The translations under genes and the position numbers were made by a program. DNA of 64,000 bases from UBA7657 sp049652985 (lineage in GTDB: Bacteria; Pseudomonadota; Alphaproteobacteria; Micavibrionales; Micavibrionaceae), in the NCBI GenBank assembly GCA_049652985.1, contig JBASFK010000004.1, forward strand, positions 186,001-250,000, read 5' to 3'. The notes beneath the pieces were generated by a model. That model was given only the letters and a program-made list of their open reading frames with translations. It had not been told where the DNA came from and made no database searches. Below are positions 16,200 through 26,019 of this stretch, one piece after another. Within the stretch, counting starts at the first letter, position 1. Each line of letters begins with the position of its first letter.

Positions 16200-18026
16200 A
16201 TGTGCGGAATAATCGGAATTCTCGGTGAAAAACAGGCGGCCCCGTTACTGGCGGAAGGTCTGCGCCGCCTTGAATATCGCGGCTACGATTCATCGGGCAT
16301 CGCCACGCTCGACAACGGCCATATCGTCCGCGTCCGCGCCGAAGGAAAACTGGTTAATCTCGACAAGAAACTGAAAGCCGCGCCGCCGAAAGGAACGGTC
16401 GGCATCGGCCACACACGCTGGGCGACACATGGCCTGCCCAACGAGAAAAACGCGCACCCGCATGCGACCGACCGCGTCGCCGTCGTTCATAACGGCATCA
16501 TCGAAAATTACGCCGAGCTGAAAGAGGAACTGGAGCGCTCGCAGGCACGGTTCGAGACCGACACCGACACCGAGGTCATCGTTCACCTCGTCACCCATTA
16601 CCTGAAGCAGGGCATGGAGCCGCAGGAAGCTGCCAACACTGCATTCGGCAGGCTGAAGGGCGCATTCGCCGTCGTCATGATTTTCGCAGGCGAGCATGAT
16701 CTGATGATCGGCACGCGTCAGGGCACGCCACTCGCGGTTGGTTATGGCGACGGTGAAATGTTCGTGGCAAGTGATTCATACGCCCTAGCGCCGCTAACGA
16801 AAAAAATCTGCTTCCTCGAGGACGGCGACCGCGTGAAGGTTACCCGCGCTGGCGCGACCGTCTATGTGAACGACAACCAGGTCGTGAAACGCGAAATCCG
16901 TATTACCGCGCAGAGCGGCGCGAGCACCGGCAAGGGCGAATATTCGCATTTCATGCTGAAGGAAATATATGAACAGCCCGCCGTCATTGGCGATACGCTG
17001 AATTCCTTCATCAACCCCGCCACTGGCCGCGTTAATATTCCCGAAGATATCCTGGCGGCAATCGTCGCTGCGCCACGTGTCACGCTGGTTGCCTGCGGCA
17101 CGGCCTATTATGCCTGCATGGTCGCGAAATACTGGTTCGAGCGCGTCGCGCGCATTCCGTGCGAGATCGATGTGGCATCGGAATTCCGCTACCGCGAAGC
17201 ACCGCTGCCCGAAAACGGCCTCGCGATTTTCGTCTCACAATCCGGCGAAACGCTGGATACGCTGGAGGCTTTGCGTTACTGCAAGCGCCAGAAGCAGAAA
17301 ATCCTTTCTATCGTCAATACAATCGAAAGCACCATCGAGCGCGAATCTGATATGGTGTTGCATACGCTGGCGGGACCGGAGATCGGCGTTGCCTCGACAA
17401 AAGCATTCTCGACGCAGATCACGACGCTGGCCTGCATGGCCTTCGCCGCCGCACGGGAAAAGAAAACCATCGATGTGGCCACGCTGAAAGAAATCGGCGA
17501 GGAGCTTCGCCGCGTGCCGAAAATCGCCTCGAAAATTCTCCACCACGACAAGGATATCGAAACCATCGCCCGGAAAATCGCCGGTGCGCGCGACATGCTT
17601 TATTTGGGCCGCGGCGGCATGTACCCGCTGGCGTTAGAGGGCGCGCTGAAGATGAAGGAAATTTCATACATTCACGCGGAAGGCTACGCCGCCGGGGAAA
17701 TGAAGCACGGGCCCATCGCCCTGATCGACGAGGACGTTCCGGTCATCGCGCTCGCGCCTTCGGACGCATTGTTTGAAAAAACCGCGTCAAATATCCAGGA
17801 AACCATCGCCCGCGGCGGCAAAGTATTGTTAATTTCCGACGAGAAGGGAACGAAAGCGCTGAAATCGCAGGCATCGTGGACCATCACGCTGGGCGATGTG
17901 CATCCCTTCATCGCGCCGATCGTTTATGCCATCCCCATTCAGTTGCTGGCCTACCATGTCGCGGTGGCCAAGGGCACCGACGTTGACCAGCCGCGAAATC
18001 TTGCCAAATCGGTCACGGTGGAGTAG
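16200..18026 (+). CDS. glmS: Glutamine-fructose-6-phosphate aminotransferase (isomerizing)
   Basis: The 608-residue protein begins MCGIIGILG, so the nucleophilic Cys is exposed as residue 1 after Met removal. The glutaminase domain (about 1-225) has HTRWATHGLPNEKNAHPH. Two SIS sugar-isomerase domains follow, with VACGTAYYACMVAKYWFE and SQSGETLDTLEALRYCK, ending in the DQPRNLAKSVTVE tail typical of the family. It makes glucosamine-6-phosphate, the entry to UDP-GlcNAc. No glmS ribozyme is seen upstream, where the preceding coding frame ends only two bases before the start. Confidence 0.98.
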   Translation: MCGIIGILGEKQAAPLLAEGLRRLEYRGYDSSGIATLDNGHIVRVRAEGKLVNLDKKLKAAPPKGTVGIGHTRWATHGLPNEKNAHPHATDRVAVVHNGIIENYAELKEELERSQARFETDTDTEVIVHLVTHYLKQGMEPQEAANTAFGRLKGAFAVVMIFAGEHDLMIGTRQGTPLAVGYGDGEMFVASDSYALAPLTKKICFLEDGDRVKVTRAGATVYVNDNQVVKREIRITAQSGASTGKGEYSHFMLKEIYEQPAVIGDTLNSFINPATGRVNIPEDILAAIVAAPRVTLVACGTAYYACMVAKYWFERVARIPCEIDVASEFRYREAPLPENGLAIFVSQSGETLDTLEALRYCKRQKQKILSIVNTIESTIERESDMVLHTLAGPEIGVASTKAFSTQITTLACMAFAAAREKKTIDVATLKEIGEELRRVPKIASKILHHDKDIETIARKIAGARDMLYLGRGGMYPLALEGALKMKEISYIHAEGYAAGEMKHGPIALIDEDVPVIALAPSDALFEKTASNIQETIARGGKVLLISDEKGTKALKSQASWTITLGDVHPFIAPIVYAIPIQLLAYHVAVAKGTDVDQPRNLAKSVTVE

Positions 18027-18053
18027 TTTGGCGAAGCCTGAAGGAGTTTTAAT

Positions 18054-18857
18054 ATGAAAAATCATCCTCCCCTTTCGACAGATAATGTAACCAAGCTTGA
18101 AGACCTCCAGACTATCAGGCTTGATGCCCCCGTAGGCGCCGATAAGGTTTTCGATTCCGACCGCCCCGCCGACGATTTCAAATTCAATAATGAAGTGGCA
18201 AAAGTTTTCGACGACATGGTTAACCGCTCCGTTCCTTTTTATGGCGAGATGCAGCGGATGACGGCCGAACTGGCGCGGGATTTTGTCCAGGATCACACGA
18301 ATGTTTACGACATTGGCTGCTCAACCGGTACGACGATTGAATTGCTTGACCGCGCCATCGAGCCGAAAAAAGTTAATCTCATCGGTATCGACAATTCGCA
18401 GGAAATGCTTGATAAGGCAGCGCAGAAATTAAAGACATCGAAGCTTGCACATCCATATACGCTTTCTTTGGGTGATGCGCACAAAGGTTTTCCCATTCAC
18501 AATGCATCGTTAGTGACAATGATTTTGACGCTGCAATTCATTCGCCCGCTGCACCGCGAACGTTTGGTAAAAGATATCTGTAATGGCATGGTCGACAATG
18601 GCGCGCTGATTATTTTTGAAAAAGTCACCAGCCGCGATTCCATGTTTAACCGCCTGTTTATCGATCATTACTATGATTATAAGCGCCGAAACGGCTATTC
18701 CGAAATGGAAATCAGCCAGAAACGAGAAGCACTGGAAAACGTCCTCATTCCCTATCGCATGGAAGAGAATTTTGATCTACTTAAAGCGTCCGGTTTTAAA
18801 TATATGGAAGTATTCTTCCGTTGGTATAATTTCTGCGGAATCGTGGCGGTGAAATAA
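18054..18857 (+). CDS. CmoA-like carboxy-S-adenosylmethionine synthase family methyltransferase
   Basis: A 267-residue class I SAM-fold protein. The SAM-binding motif VYDIGCSTGTT lies at residues 84-94. Similarity to CmoA is strong and collinear: FDDMVNRSVPFYGEMQRMT, NGYSEMEISQKREALENVL and the ending FFRWYNFCGIVAVK. CmoA makes carboxy-SAM for 5-oxyacetyl-uridine in tRNA wobble positions, normally with CmoB. No cmoB is in the window, and the next two genes encode membrane proteins, so the substrate could differ. AAGGAGTT precedes the start; the stop overlaps the next ATG by one base. Confidence 0.8.
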   Translation: MKNHPPLSTDNVTKLEDLQTIRLDAPVGADKVFDSDRPADDFKFNNEVAKVFDDMVNRSVPFYGEMQRMTAELARDFVQDHTNVYDIGCSTGTTIELLDRAIEPKKVNLIGIDNSQEMLDKAAQKLKTSKLAHPYTLSLGDAHKGFPIHNASLVTMILTLQFIRPLHRERLVKDICNGMVDNGALIIFEKVTSRDSMFNRLFIDHYYDYKRRNGYSEMEISQKREALENVLIPYRMEENFDLLKASGFKYMEVFFRWYNFCGIVAVK

Positions 18858-19600
18858 TGACTCAGGACAATAAAAACTGGCTCGTGAAGACCGGCGATTT
18901 TTTCTTTAAGTGGCGCAATTATGTGTTTCCTCTGATTATCACCATTCTTTTCATTTCATTCCCTGTGCCTGGTGAATATTTCGGTTATCTGAAGCTGGAA
19001 GAGTGGAAGGACGCGCTCGCTATTGCCTTTATTCTTGGCGGCCTTGCCTTTCGCTCACTGACAATCGGCTGGGCCTATATTAAGCGCGGCGGCATGAACA
19101 AGGAAGTTTATGCCGACACACTGGTGCGTTCGGGTTTGTTCGGTGTTTGCCGTAACCCGCTTTATGTCGGCAACATGCTGGTTTACATCGGCGTATTCGT
19201 ACAACACGGCCATCCGGTTGTCGTAGTGACCGGTATTGCAATCTATACATTTATTTATATCGCCATTATCGCTGCCGAAGAACATTATCTACAAAATAAA
19301 TTCGGCGCGGAATATGACCGTTATTGCGTCGAAGTGCCGCGCTGGTTGCCGCGCTTCAGCAAATATAGAGAGTCTATCCTCGGCATGAATTTCAGTTTCC
19401 GCCGCTCGATCTTCAAGGATTACAGCACGATATTTAATGCAATATTCGCCATGGCCCTGGTGGAGGTTCTTGAGCATTACCATTTCCAACCCGAGACATA
19501 TGAAGCAACTTTGAAGTTTACGGTCGGCCTTCTGACTTGGGCCGCCGCCATGCTTATTATTGTCAAATACGTTAAAAAAACGAACAATGTCAAAGTCTGA
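18857..19600 (+). CDS. Isoprenylcysteine/phospholipid methyltransferase-like membrane protein
   Basis: A 247-residue membrane protein with five to six hydrophobic segments. Residues 98-106 (CRNPLYVGN) followed by EEHYLQNKFGAEYDRY at about 136-151 are the SAM-binding signature of the ICMT/PEMT/NNMT membrane methyltransferase group. The first half has membrane helices and the last 80 residues carry two more. The substrate is unknown: lipid, quinone or a small amine are possible. It overlaps the CmoA-like gene by one base and the next gene by 14, a tightly coupled trio. Confidence 0.75.
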   Translation: MTQDNKNWLVKTGDFFFKWRNYVFPLIITILFISFPVPGEYFGYLKLEEWKDALAIAFILGGLAFRSLTIGWAYIKRGGMNKEVYADTLVRSGLFGVCRNPLYVGNMLVYIGVFVQHGHPVVVVTGIAIYTFIYIAIIAAEEHYLQNKFGAEYDRYCVEVPRWLPRFSKYRESILGMNFSFRRSIFKDYSTIFNAIFAMALVEVLEHYHFQPETYEATLKFTVGLLTWAAAMLIIVKYVKKTNNVKV

Positions 19601-20270
19601 CCAGCTTCCGGCATTCGCTTGGTTATGGTTTCCGCTGGTGCTCCTGGCTGGACAGATCGCTTTGGAAATAACGGTTCCTGAAAAAACACTTTCCGTTCTC
19701 TTATCGGAGGGGGGGCCCCACGAAGCATTTGAATTTATTTTCACCGCCGCCGGATTTTTCGTGGCGCTTTTTACTTTGCAATCTGTCGACTGGAAAACCC
19801 AGAGATGGTTGGGCCTGTGGGTGTTGCTCTCAACGGCCTGCTGTTTTTATGTTTCAGGTGAGGAAATCAGCTGGGGCCAGCATTTGGTGCACTGGACGAC
19901 GCCGGAATTCTGGAGCGGCATCAACGATCAGAATGAAACCAACTTGCATAACACGTCGTCCTGGCTCGATCAAAAACCGCGCCTTATTTTAGAACTGGGC
20001 GTTTTATTCGGCGGCATCATAATGCCGTTGGCTCGCCGCTTTAAGCCCGCAATACTGCCGCAGAAATTCAAGGCGATTTATCCTCCAGACATATTGAGTG
20101 TTACCGCTTTAATCGCATTGTTTATCAATTGCGCAGACCACGTTGGCAATCATTTTCAGGATCTGTTTTTATTTGAGCGGGCCAGCGAAATGGAAGAGCT
20201 TTATCTTTATTACTTTGTGTTGCTGTATCTAATTATTTTACGTGGCCGTATTCTGCAACACCAGCGTTGA
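19587..20270 (+). CDS. Polytopic membrane protein of unknown function (EEISWGQ motif)
   Basis: The 227-residue product has about six hydrophobic segments. In the middle is a polar, strongly motif-like stretch: SGEEISWGQHL followed by NDQNETNLHNTSSW, then HVGNHFQDLFLF. Acidic residues, His and Asn clustered between membrane helices suggest a catalytic or metal site at the membrane surface, but no family name is recognised. The ATG at 19587 overlaps the upstream methyltransferase by 14 bases. The 3' end overlaps the convergent prmA by 33 bases. Confidence 0.65.
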   Translation: MSKSDQLPAFAWLWFPLVLLAGQIALEITVPEKTLSVLLSEGGPHEAFEFIFTAAGFFVALFTLQSVDWKTQRWLGLWVLLSTACCFYVSGEEISWGQHLVHWTTPEFWSGINDQNETNLHNTSSWLDQKPRLILELGVLFGGIIMPLARRFKPAILPQKFKAIYPPDILSVTALIALFINCADHVGNHFQDLFLFERASEMEELYLYYFVLLYLIILRGRILQHQR

Positions 20271-21110
20271 CCATTCGCCGATTTCGTGCCTGCCGCGCAG
20301 TTTGAACCCAAGAGGCTCATAGGCACCCAGAACGTCCTGCGCCTGCTTGTTCAGGATTCCCGATAAAATCAGAAAGCCGTTTTTGTCGCTGCATTCTTTC
20401 AGCTCGTCCGCCATTTCACGCAACGTTACGGCCAGGATATTGGCGATGATGAGGTCGAATGGCTTCTTCTCCTGTACGGCTTTTGTGTTAAACCCATCTC
20501 CCGCCTTGCAGATCATACCATTTTCACCGGAAGGAACATTGTTAAGCTCGCGGTGCCGCCAGGCGACGCGCACGGCTTCTTCGTCATTGTCGACGGCCAG
20601 CACGGGAGTCTTCCAGAGTTTCCACGCCGCGATGCCAAGAATGCCGGAGCCCGTTCCCATGTCGAGCACGTTCCAGGGACACACGCCGGAATCTTTCAGC
20701 TCCAGCATTGCGAGGAGACATCCCTTTGTCGTGCCGTGTTCGCCGGAGCCGAATGCTGTTGCGGCGTCGATCTGCAACCCGGTTTTATCTTCGGGAATGT
20801 TACGTTCATGGTGCGAGCCGTAAATAAAAAATGGTCCGACCTCAAAAGCAGGAAATTGTTTATAGCTGGCAGCAAGCCAGTCGGTACGCGGGATTCTTTC
20901 AAAAGCCCAGTCGCCGGGATAAACAGCCGCAAGTTCAGCCGCCGAAATATCACGTCCCGCCATGCATTGTAAAAGCCACTCGCCGCCGTCATGGTCGCGG
21001 TGCACGCTGAGTGAAACACTCAGTGGCTCGAAAAGGCCTGCAATATTCTGAATTTCAGCTTCGCTGACGGAACCGGGCAGAATAAGGCGCGCCGCAAAAA
21101 TGCCGGGCAC
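20238..21110 (-). CDS. prmA: Ribosomal protein L11 methyltransferase
   Basis: A 290-residue enzyme with GTG start (AGGACG site upstream). The PrmA fold shows in ATAFGSGEHGTTKGCLLAM, in the SAM motif VLDMGTGSGILGIAAWKL and in the NPPY-equivalent DLIIANILAVTLREMADEL. It methylates lysines and the N-terminus of L11. Twelve bases separate it from the FYDLN gene upstream, so they are cotranscribed. Confidence 0.94.
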   Translation of the reverse strand: MPGIFAARLILPGSVSEAEIQNIAGLFEPLSVSLSVHRDHDGGEWLLQCMAGRDISAAELAAVYPGDWAFERIPRTDWLAASYKQFPAFEVGPFFIYGSHHERNIPEDKTGLQIDAATAFGSGEHGTTKGCLLAMLELKDSGVCPWNVLDMGTGSGILGIAAWKLWKTPVLAVDNDEEAVRVAWRHRELNNVPSGENGMICKAGDGFNTKAVQEKKPFDLIIANILAVTLREMADELKECSDKNGFLILSGILNKQAQDVLGAYEPLGFKLRGRHEIGEWSTLVLQNTAT

Positions 21111-21122
21111 GCCGTATTCGTC

Positions 21123-21521
21123 CTATTCTTTTTTCTTGTCGACGGGAACATCGAGAGCGGCGTCTTCCTCGATTTCCTCGAGGCTGCCGATATCGTCGTC
21201 TTCAACTTCGATTTCATCACCGTCTTCGTCGGCGCCTGCATTTTCCAGGGCTTCGACATCTTCAAGGCTGACGATTCCTTCTTCGCGGGCTTCGACATCG
21301 GTGCTTTGATCGTCGTTGGCAACAGGAACAACTTTTGCCTTGATAACTTCTTCAACTTCCACGGCGGCAACACGTCCACGACGGCCCTTCAGCTTGATCT
21401 CGCCGCTGAACTCCGTTTGGCAGTTCGGGCAATGAATCGGGCGTTTGTTCAGGTCGTAAAAACGAATTCCACAACTGACACATACGCGTTTCAGTCCTCT
21501 AACGTCTAATGCTGCGCTCAC
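21123..21521 (-). CDS. FYDLN acid domain (TIGR02300) protein
   Basis: A 132-residue protein. The N-terminal zinc-ribbon-like part has two CxxC pairs (CVSCGIRFYDLNKRPIHCPNC) including the diagnostic FYDLN, and the C-terminal half is almost all acidic residues. The family is essentially confined to Alphaproteobacteria and is the best taxonomic marker in this window. Function unknown; a nucleic-acid or protein-binding role is only a guess from the zinc ribbon. Confidence 0.93.
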   Translation of the reverse strand: MSAALDVRGLKRVCVSCGIRFYDLNKRPIHCPNCQTEFSGEIKLKGRRGRVAAVEVEEVIKAKVVPVANDDQSTDVEAREEGIVSLEDVEALENAGADEDGDEIEVEDDDIGSLEEIEEDAALDVPVDKKKE

Positions 21522-21618
21522 GGGCTTTTCTCCTTACAATGAATCGCTTGAAATATGGTTATTTCGTAAGGGTTCATGCCTATCCTGTCAAATAGAATAT
21601 GCGGAGCGGAAGCCCTTG

Positions 21619-21659
21619 AGCCGGGGCAAAACCCTCTCGAAACCGATAGACCCCCGGCT
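21619..21659 (+). other. Stem-loop in the leader region of the fatty acid oxidation genes
   Basis: AGCCGGGG (21619-21626) pairs perfectly with CCCCGGCT (21652-21659) across a 25-base loop. It lies 57 bases upstream of the thiolase start in a 194-base gap with no gene. No T-run follows, so it is not a standard terminator; a leader structure or operator is possible. It could equally be chance. Confidence 0.3.
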
Positions 21660-21715
21660 TATATCATTATAAACTACTGGAAATTACTGATTATCCCCCC
21701 TGGAGGCCCCGCCCT

Positions 21716-22842
<1,127 letters not shown>

Positions 22843-22846
<4 letters not shown>

Positions 22847-25251
22847 CCATCAAGAAAGTAGCCGTCATCGGTTCCGGCGTGATGGGCAGCGGCATCGCCG
22901 CGCAGGTGGCGAATGCCGGCCTTCCGGTGCTTCTCCTCGATATTGTGCCGAAAGACGCGAAAGACCGCTCCATGCTTGCCAAGGGTGCGATCGAGAAAAT
23001 GCTGAAGGCCGATCCTGCGCCATTCATGCGCAAATCGAATGCGAAACTGATTACACCGGGCAATCTCGAGGACGATCTCGATCAATTGAAAGATGTCGAT
23101 TGGATCATTGAGGTCGTGCTGGAAGATTTGAAAGTAAAACATGCGACCTACGAAAAACTGAACAAGGTTCGCAAAAAAGGCTCGATCATTTCCTCTAATA
23201 CCTCGACCATCCCGCTGCATAAGCTTGCGGAAGGAATCGGCAAGGATTTCGAAAAGGATTTCATGATCACGCACTTCTTCAATCCGCCGCGTTATATGCG
23301 CCTGCTGGAGCTGGTGGTCGGCAAGAACACGCGGCCCGATGCCGTGGAGACAATCCGTGAAATCTGCGATGTGAAACTCGGCAAGGGTGTCGTGGTATGC
23401 AACGATACGCCGGGCTTCATCGCGAACCGTCTCGGCGTCTTCTGGCTGACGGCGGGCGTCAACGAAGCCATCAAGCAGGGTATCTCGATTGAAACGGCTG
23501 ACGCCATCATGTCGAAACCTGTCGGCATTCCGAAGACAGGCGTATTCGGCCTGATTGACCTCGTCGGCATTGATTTGATGCCGAAGCTTTCGGCCTCGCT
23601 GCTCTCGACACTGGAAAAAGATGATCCCTACCGCAAAATTTTTGTCGATCACCCGTTCGTGCACGGCATGATCAAGGAAGGCTATACGGGCCGCAAGGGC
23701 AAGGGTGGTTTCTATCGTCTGAATCCCGATCCTGCGGTAAAAAAGGAAAAGCAGGCGCTCAAAATAAACGCCGCGTCTTTCAGTGAATCGCAGTACGTGA
23801 AATCGGACAAGGTAAAACTCGGCTCGATGGATGCGGGCAAGCAGGGACTTAAAGCGGTTTTGACGCACGAGGATATCGGCGGCAAATATGCATGGAAAGT
23901 GCTGAGCCAGACGCTTGCTTACGCCGCGTTCCTGGTTCCCGAAGTTGCCGATACGATTGTCGAGGTCGATGACGGCATGAAGCTCGGTTATAACTGGAAA
24001 TCCGGTCCGTTCGAGATGATCGACGCGTTGGGTCCAGCCTGGCTTGCCGCAAAACTCAAGGAAGAAAAAATCCCGGTTCCGGCGCTGCTTGAAAAAGTCG
24101 GGCAAGGCACGTTCTACCGTATCGAAAACGGCAAGCGCCAGTATTTCGGCACCGACGGCAAATACCACGATGTAATGCGCCCAGATGGCGTGCTGCTGCT
24201 GAGTGATATCAAACTCTCGGCCAAGCCTGTCCTTAAAAACGGCTCGGCGAAAGTCTGGGATATCGGCGACGGCGTGCTGTGCTTCGAAAAAACCTCGAAG
24301 ATGAACACGTTCGACGAGCAGATTTTCGACCTGCTTGAGGAAACGATCAAGTTCATTGGTGACGGCAAAAAACAATACAAGGCACTGGTCGTTTATAATG
24401 AATCATCGAACTTCTCCGCTGGGGCCAACCTCGGCATCGCCGCCTTCATGATCAATATCGCCATGTGGCCGCAGGTTGAGGAATTTATCGCGCGCGGCCA
24501 GCGTGTATTCATGAATTTGAAATTCGCGCCATTCCCTGTCGTGAGCGCGCCTTCCGGGCTTGCGCTCGGCGGCGGCTGCGAAATTTTGCTGGCGTCCGAC
24601 GCGGTTCAGCCGCACGCAGAAACCTATACGGGCCTCGTCGAAGTCGGCGTCGGTATCATCCCCGGCTGGGGCGGCTGCAAGGAAATGATCCTGCGGAGCC
24701 GTGAGCGCGAGAAACAGCAATTCGCAAAAAGCCTCGGCAAAATCGGCAAGAAAAATCTCTGGTTCTCGCCCGACGTCACGCCGATGGGTGCTGTGCGCAA
24801 GGCTTTTGAAACTATCGGCACGGCGCAGGTTGGGAAATCGGCATTCGAAGCAATTGATCTTGGTTATTTCCGCGAAAGCGATAACGTGACGATGAACCGC
24901 GATCGTTTGTTATACGACGCGAAGCAACGCGCGATGGGCCTCGCGAAGGATTACAAGCCGCCTGTGAAAGCCGATGATATCCGCTTGCCCGGCGTTGGCG
25001 GAAAAATGGCCCTCGATCTTGCGGTATCGGATTTGAAAAAATCCGGCAAGGCGACGCCTTATGACGTCGTTGTCTCATCCGCGCTGGCGTCGGTCCTGAC
25101 CGGCGGAAAAAAAGGCGACTGGACCGTGAAGCTGACGGAAGCCGATCTGCTCAAGCTCGAGCTGAGCGAATTCATGAAACTCCTGCATAATGACGGCACG
25201 CTTGCACGGATCGAATACATGCTTGATAACGGCAAGCCGCTAAGAAATTAA
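22843..25251 (+). CDS. 3-hydroxyacyl-CoA dehydrogenase / enoyl-CoA hydratase, FadN type
   Basis: An 802-residue fusion. The NAD-binding site VIGSGVMGSGIAAQ is at residues 8-21, with the dehydrogenase signature THFFNPPRYMRLLELV near 145. The crotonase-like domain is C-terminal (about 500-660: SNFSAGANLGIAAF, LALGGGCEILLASDA). The order dehydrogenase then hydratase is that of Bacillus FadN, not E. coli FadB. The FadA partner precedes it and a FadE-type dehydrogenase follows at 29373, which together recall a fadN-fadA-fadE set. Confidence 0.93.
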
Positions 25252-25260
25252 TTTCCACGC

Positions 25261-25902
25261 ATGAACAATTTCATAGATATTTACTGCGAACGCCTCGGGC
25301 CCGGTTTCTGGGCCGAGCCGTTCAACGCCGCGACCAACATCGCGTTTTTCATTGCCGCATTTTTTGCGTTTCAGCTTGCGAAGAAATCCGGCAGCCTGAA
25401 CTGGGCCAATCTTTTGCTCGTCGGGTTGCTGGCCGCCATCGGCGCGGGAAGCTTTCTGTTTCATACGCTGGCGACCGAATGGGCGCAACTCGCCGACGTC
25501 ATCCCGATCCTGCTGTACCAACTCGCATTTCTTGGACTTTATTCGCGCCATGTGATGAATTCATCGCAGAAATCGGTGCAGTCCCTGTTCTTCATTTTCC
25601 TGCTCATGATCGCCGCCGTGCACCAGGTGCCGGATGATGTACTGAATGGCTCGGTCGCCTATCTGCCCGCATTGTTCTTCCTGGTACGATTCGCACTCTG
25701 GCATTTCCGCAGCGCAGCGCATGAAAAATGGCTCCTCCCGGCGGCGGCAGGGCTGTTTGTCCTGTCGTTAACCTTTAGGTCCTTGGACATGCAATTCTGC
25801 CCGCAAATGCCGCTGGGGCTGCATTTCCTGTGGCATATGCTCAACGGCCTGCTCTTGTACCTGACAGCCCGGGCTTATATGCTGAATACCCGAAGGTTGT
25901 AA
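25261..25902 (+). CDS. Ceramidase-like (CREST superfamily) membrane protein
   Basis: A 213-residue protein with about seven membrane helices. The motifs match the bacterial ceramidase-domain family: DIYCERLGPGFWAEPFNAAT, SFLFHTLATEWAQLADVIPI and LHFLWHMLNG. The Ser, Asp and three His residues of these motifs form the zinc amidase site in the CREST superfamily, so lipid hydrolysis is plausible; the substrate is unknown. It starts nine bases after the FadN-type gene, which places it in the fatty acid oxidation operon and would fit release of a fatty acid from an amide-linked lipid. Confidence 0.75.
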   Translation: MNNFIDIYCERLGPGFWAEPFNAATNIAFFIAAFFAFQLAKKSGSLNWANLLLVGLLAAIGAGSFLFHTLATEWAQLADVIPILLYQLAFLGLYSRHVMNSSQKSVQSLFFIFLLMIAAVHQVPDDVLNGSVAYLPALFFLVRFALWHFRSAAHEKWLLPAAAGLFVLSLTFRSLDMQFCPQMPLGLHFLWHMLNGLLLYLTARAYMLNTRRL

Positions 25903-25914
25903 TTGTCATATTTA

Positions 25915-25942
25915 TTGACTTAAGAGCGGTTTTTCCTATATT
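25915..25942 (+). promoter_or_regulatory. Sigma-70 type promoter of the PEPC-like gene
   Basis: TTGACT (25915-25920) and TATATT (25937-25942) with a 16-base spacer, just after the stop of the ceramidase-like gene. This gives the 26020 gene its own promoter and a leader of about 70 bases, which suggests independent expression from the preceding fatty acid oxidation operon. Confidence 0.65.
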
Positions 25943-26019
25943 ATCGCCCACATAAGAAAAAGATTAATAGCTGCGTGTACAGGGATTCCCAGGGATAATA
26001 AAAAAAAGAAGAAAGTCTA

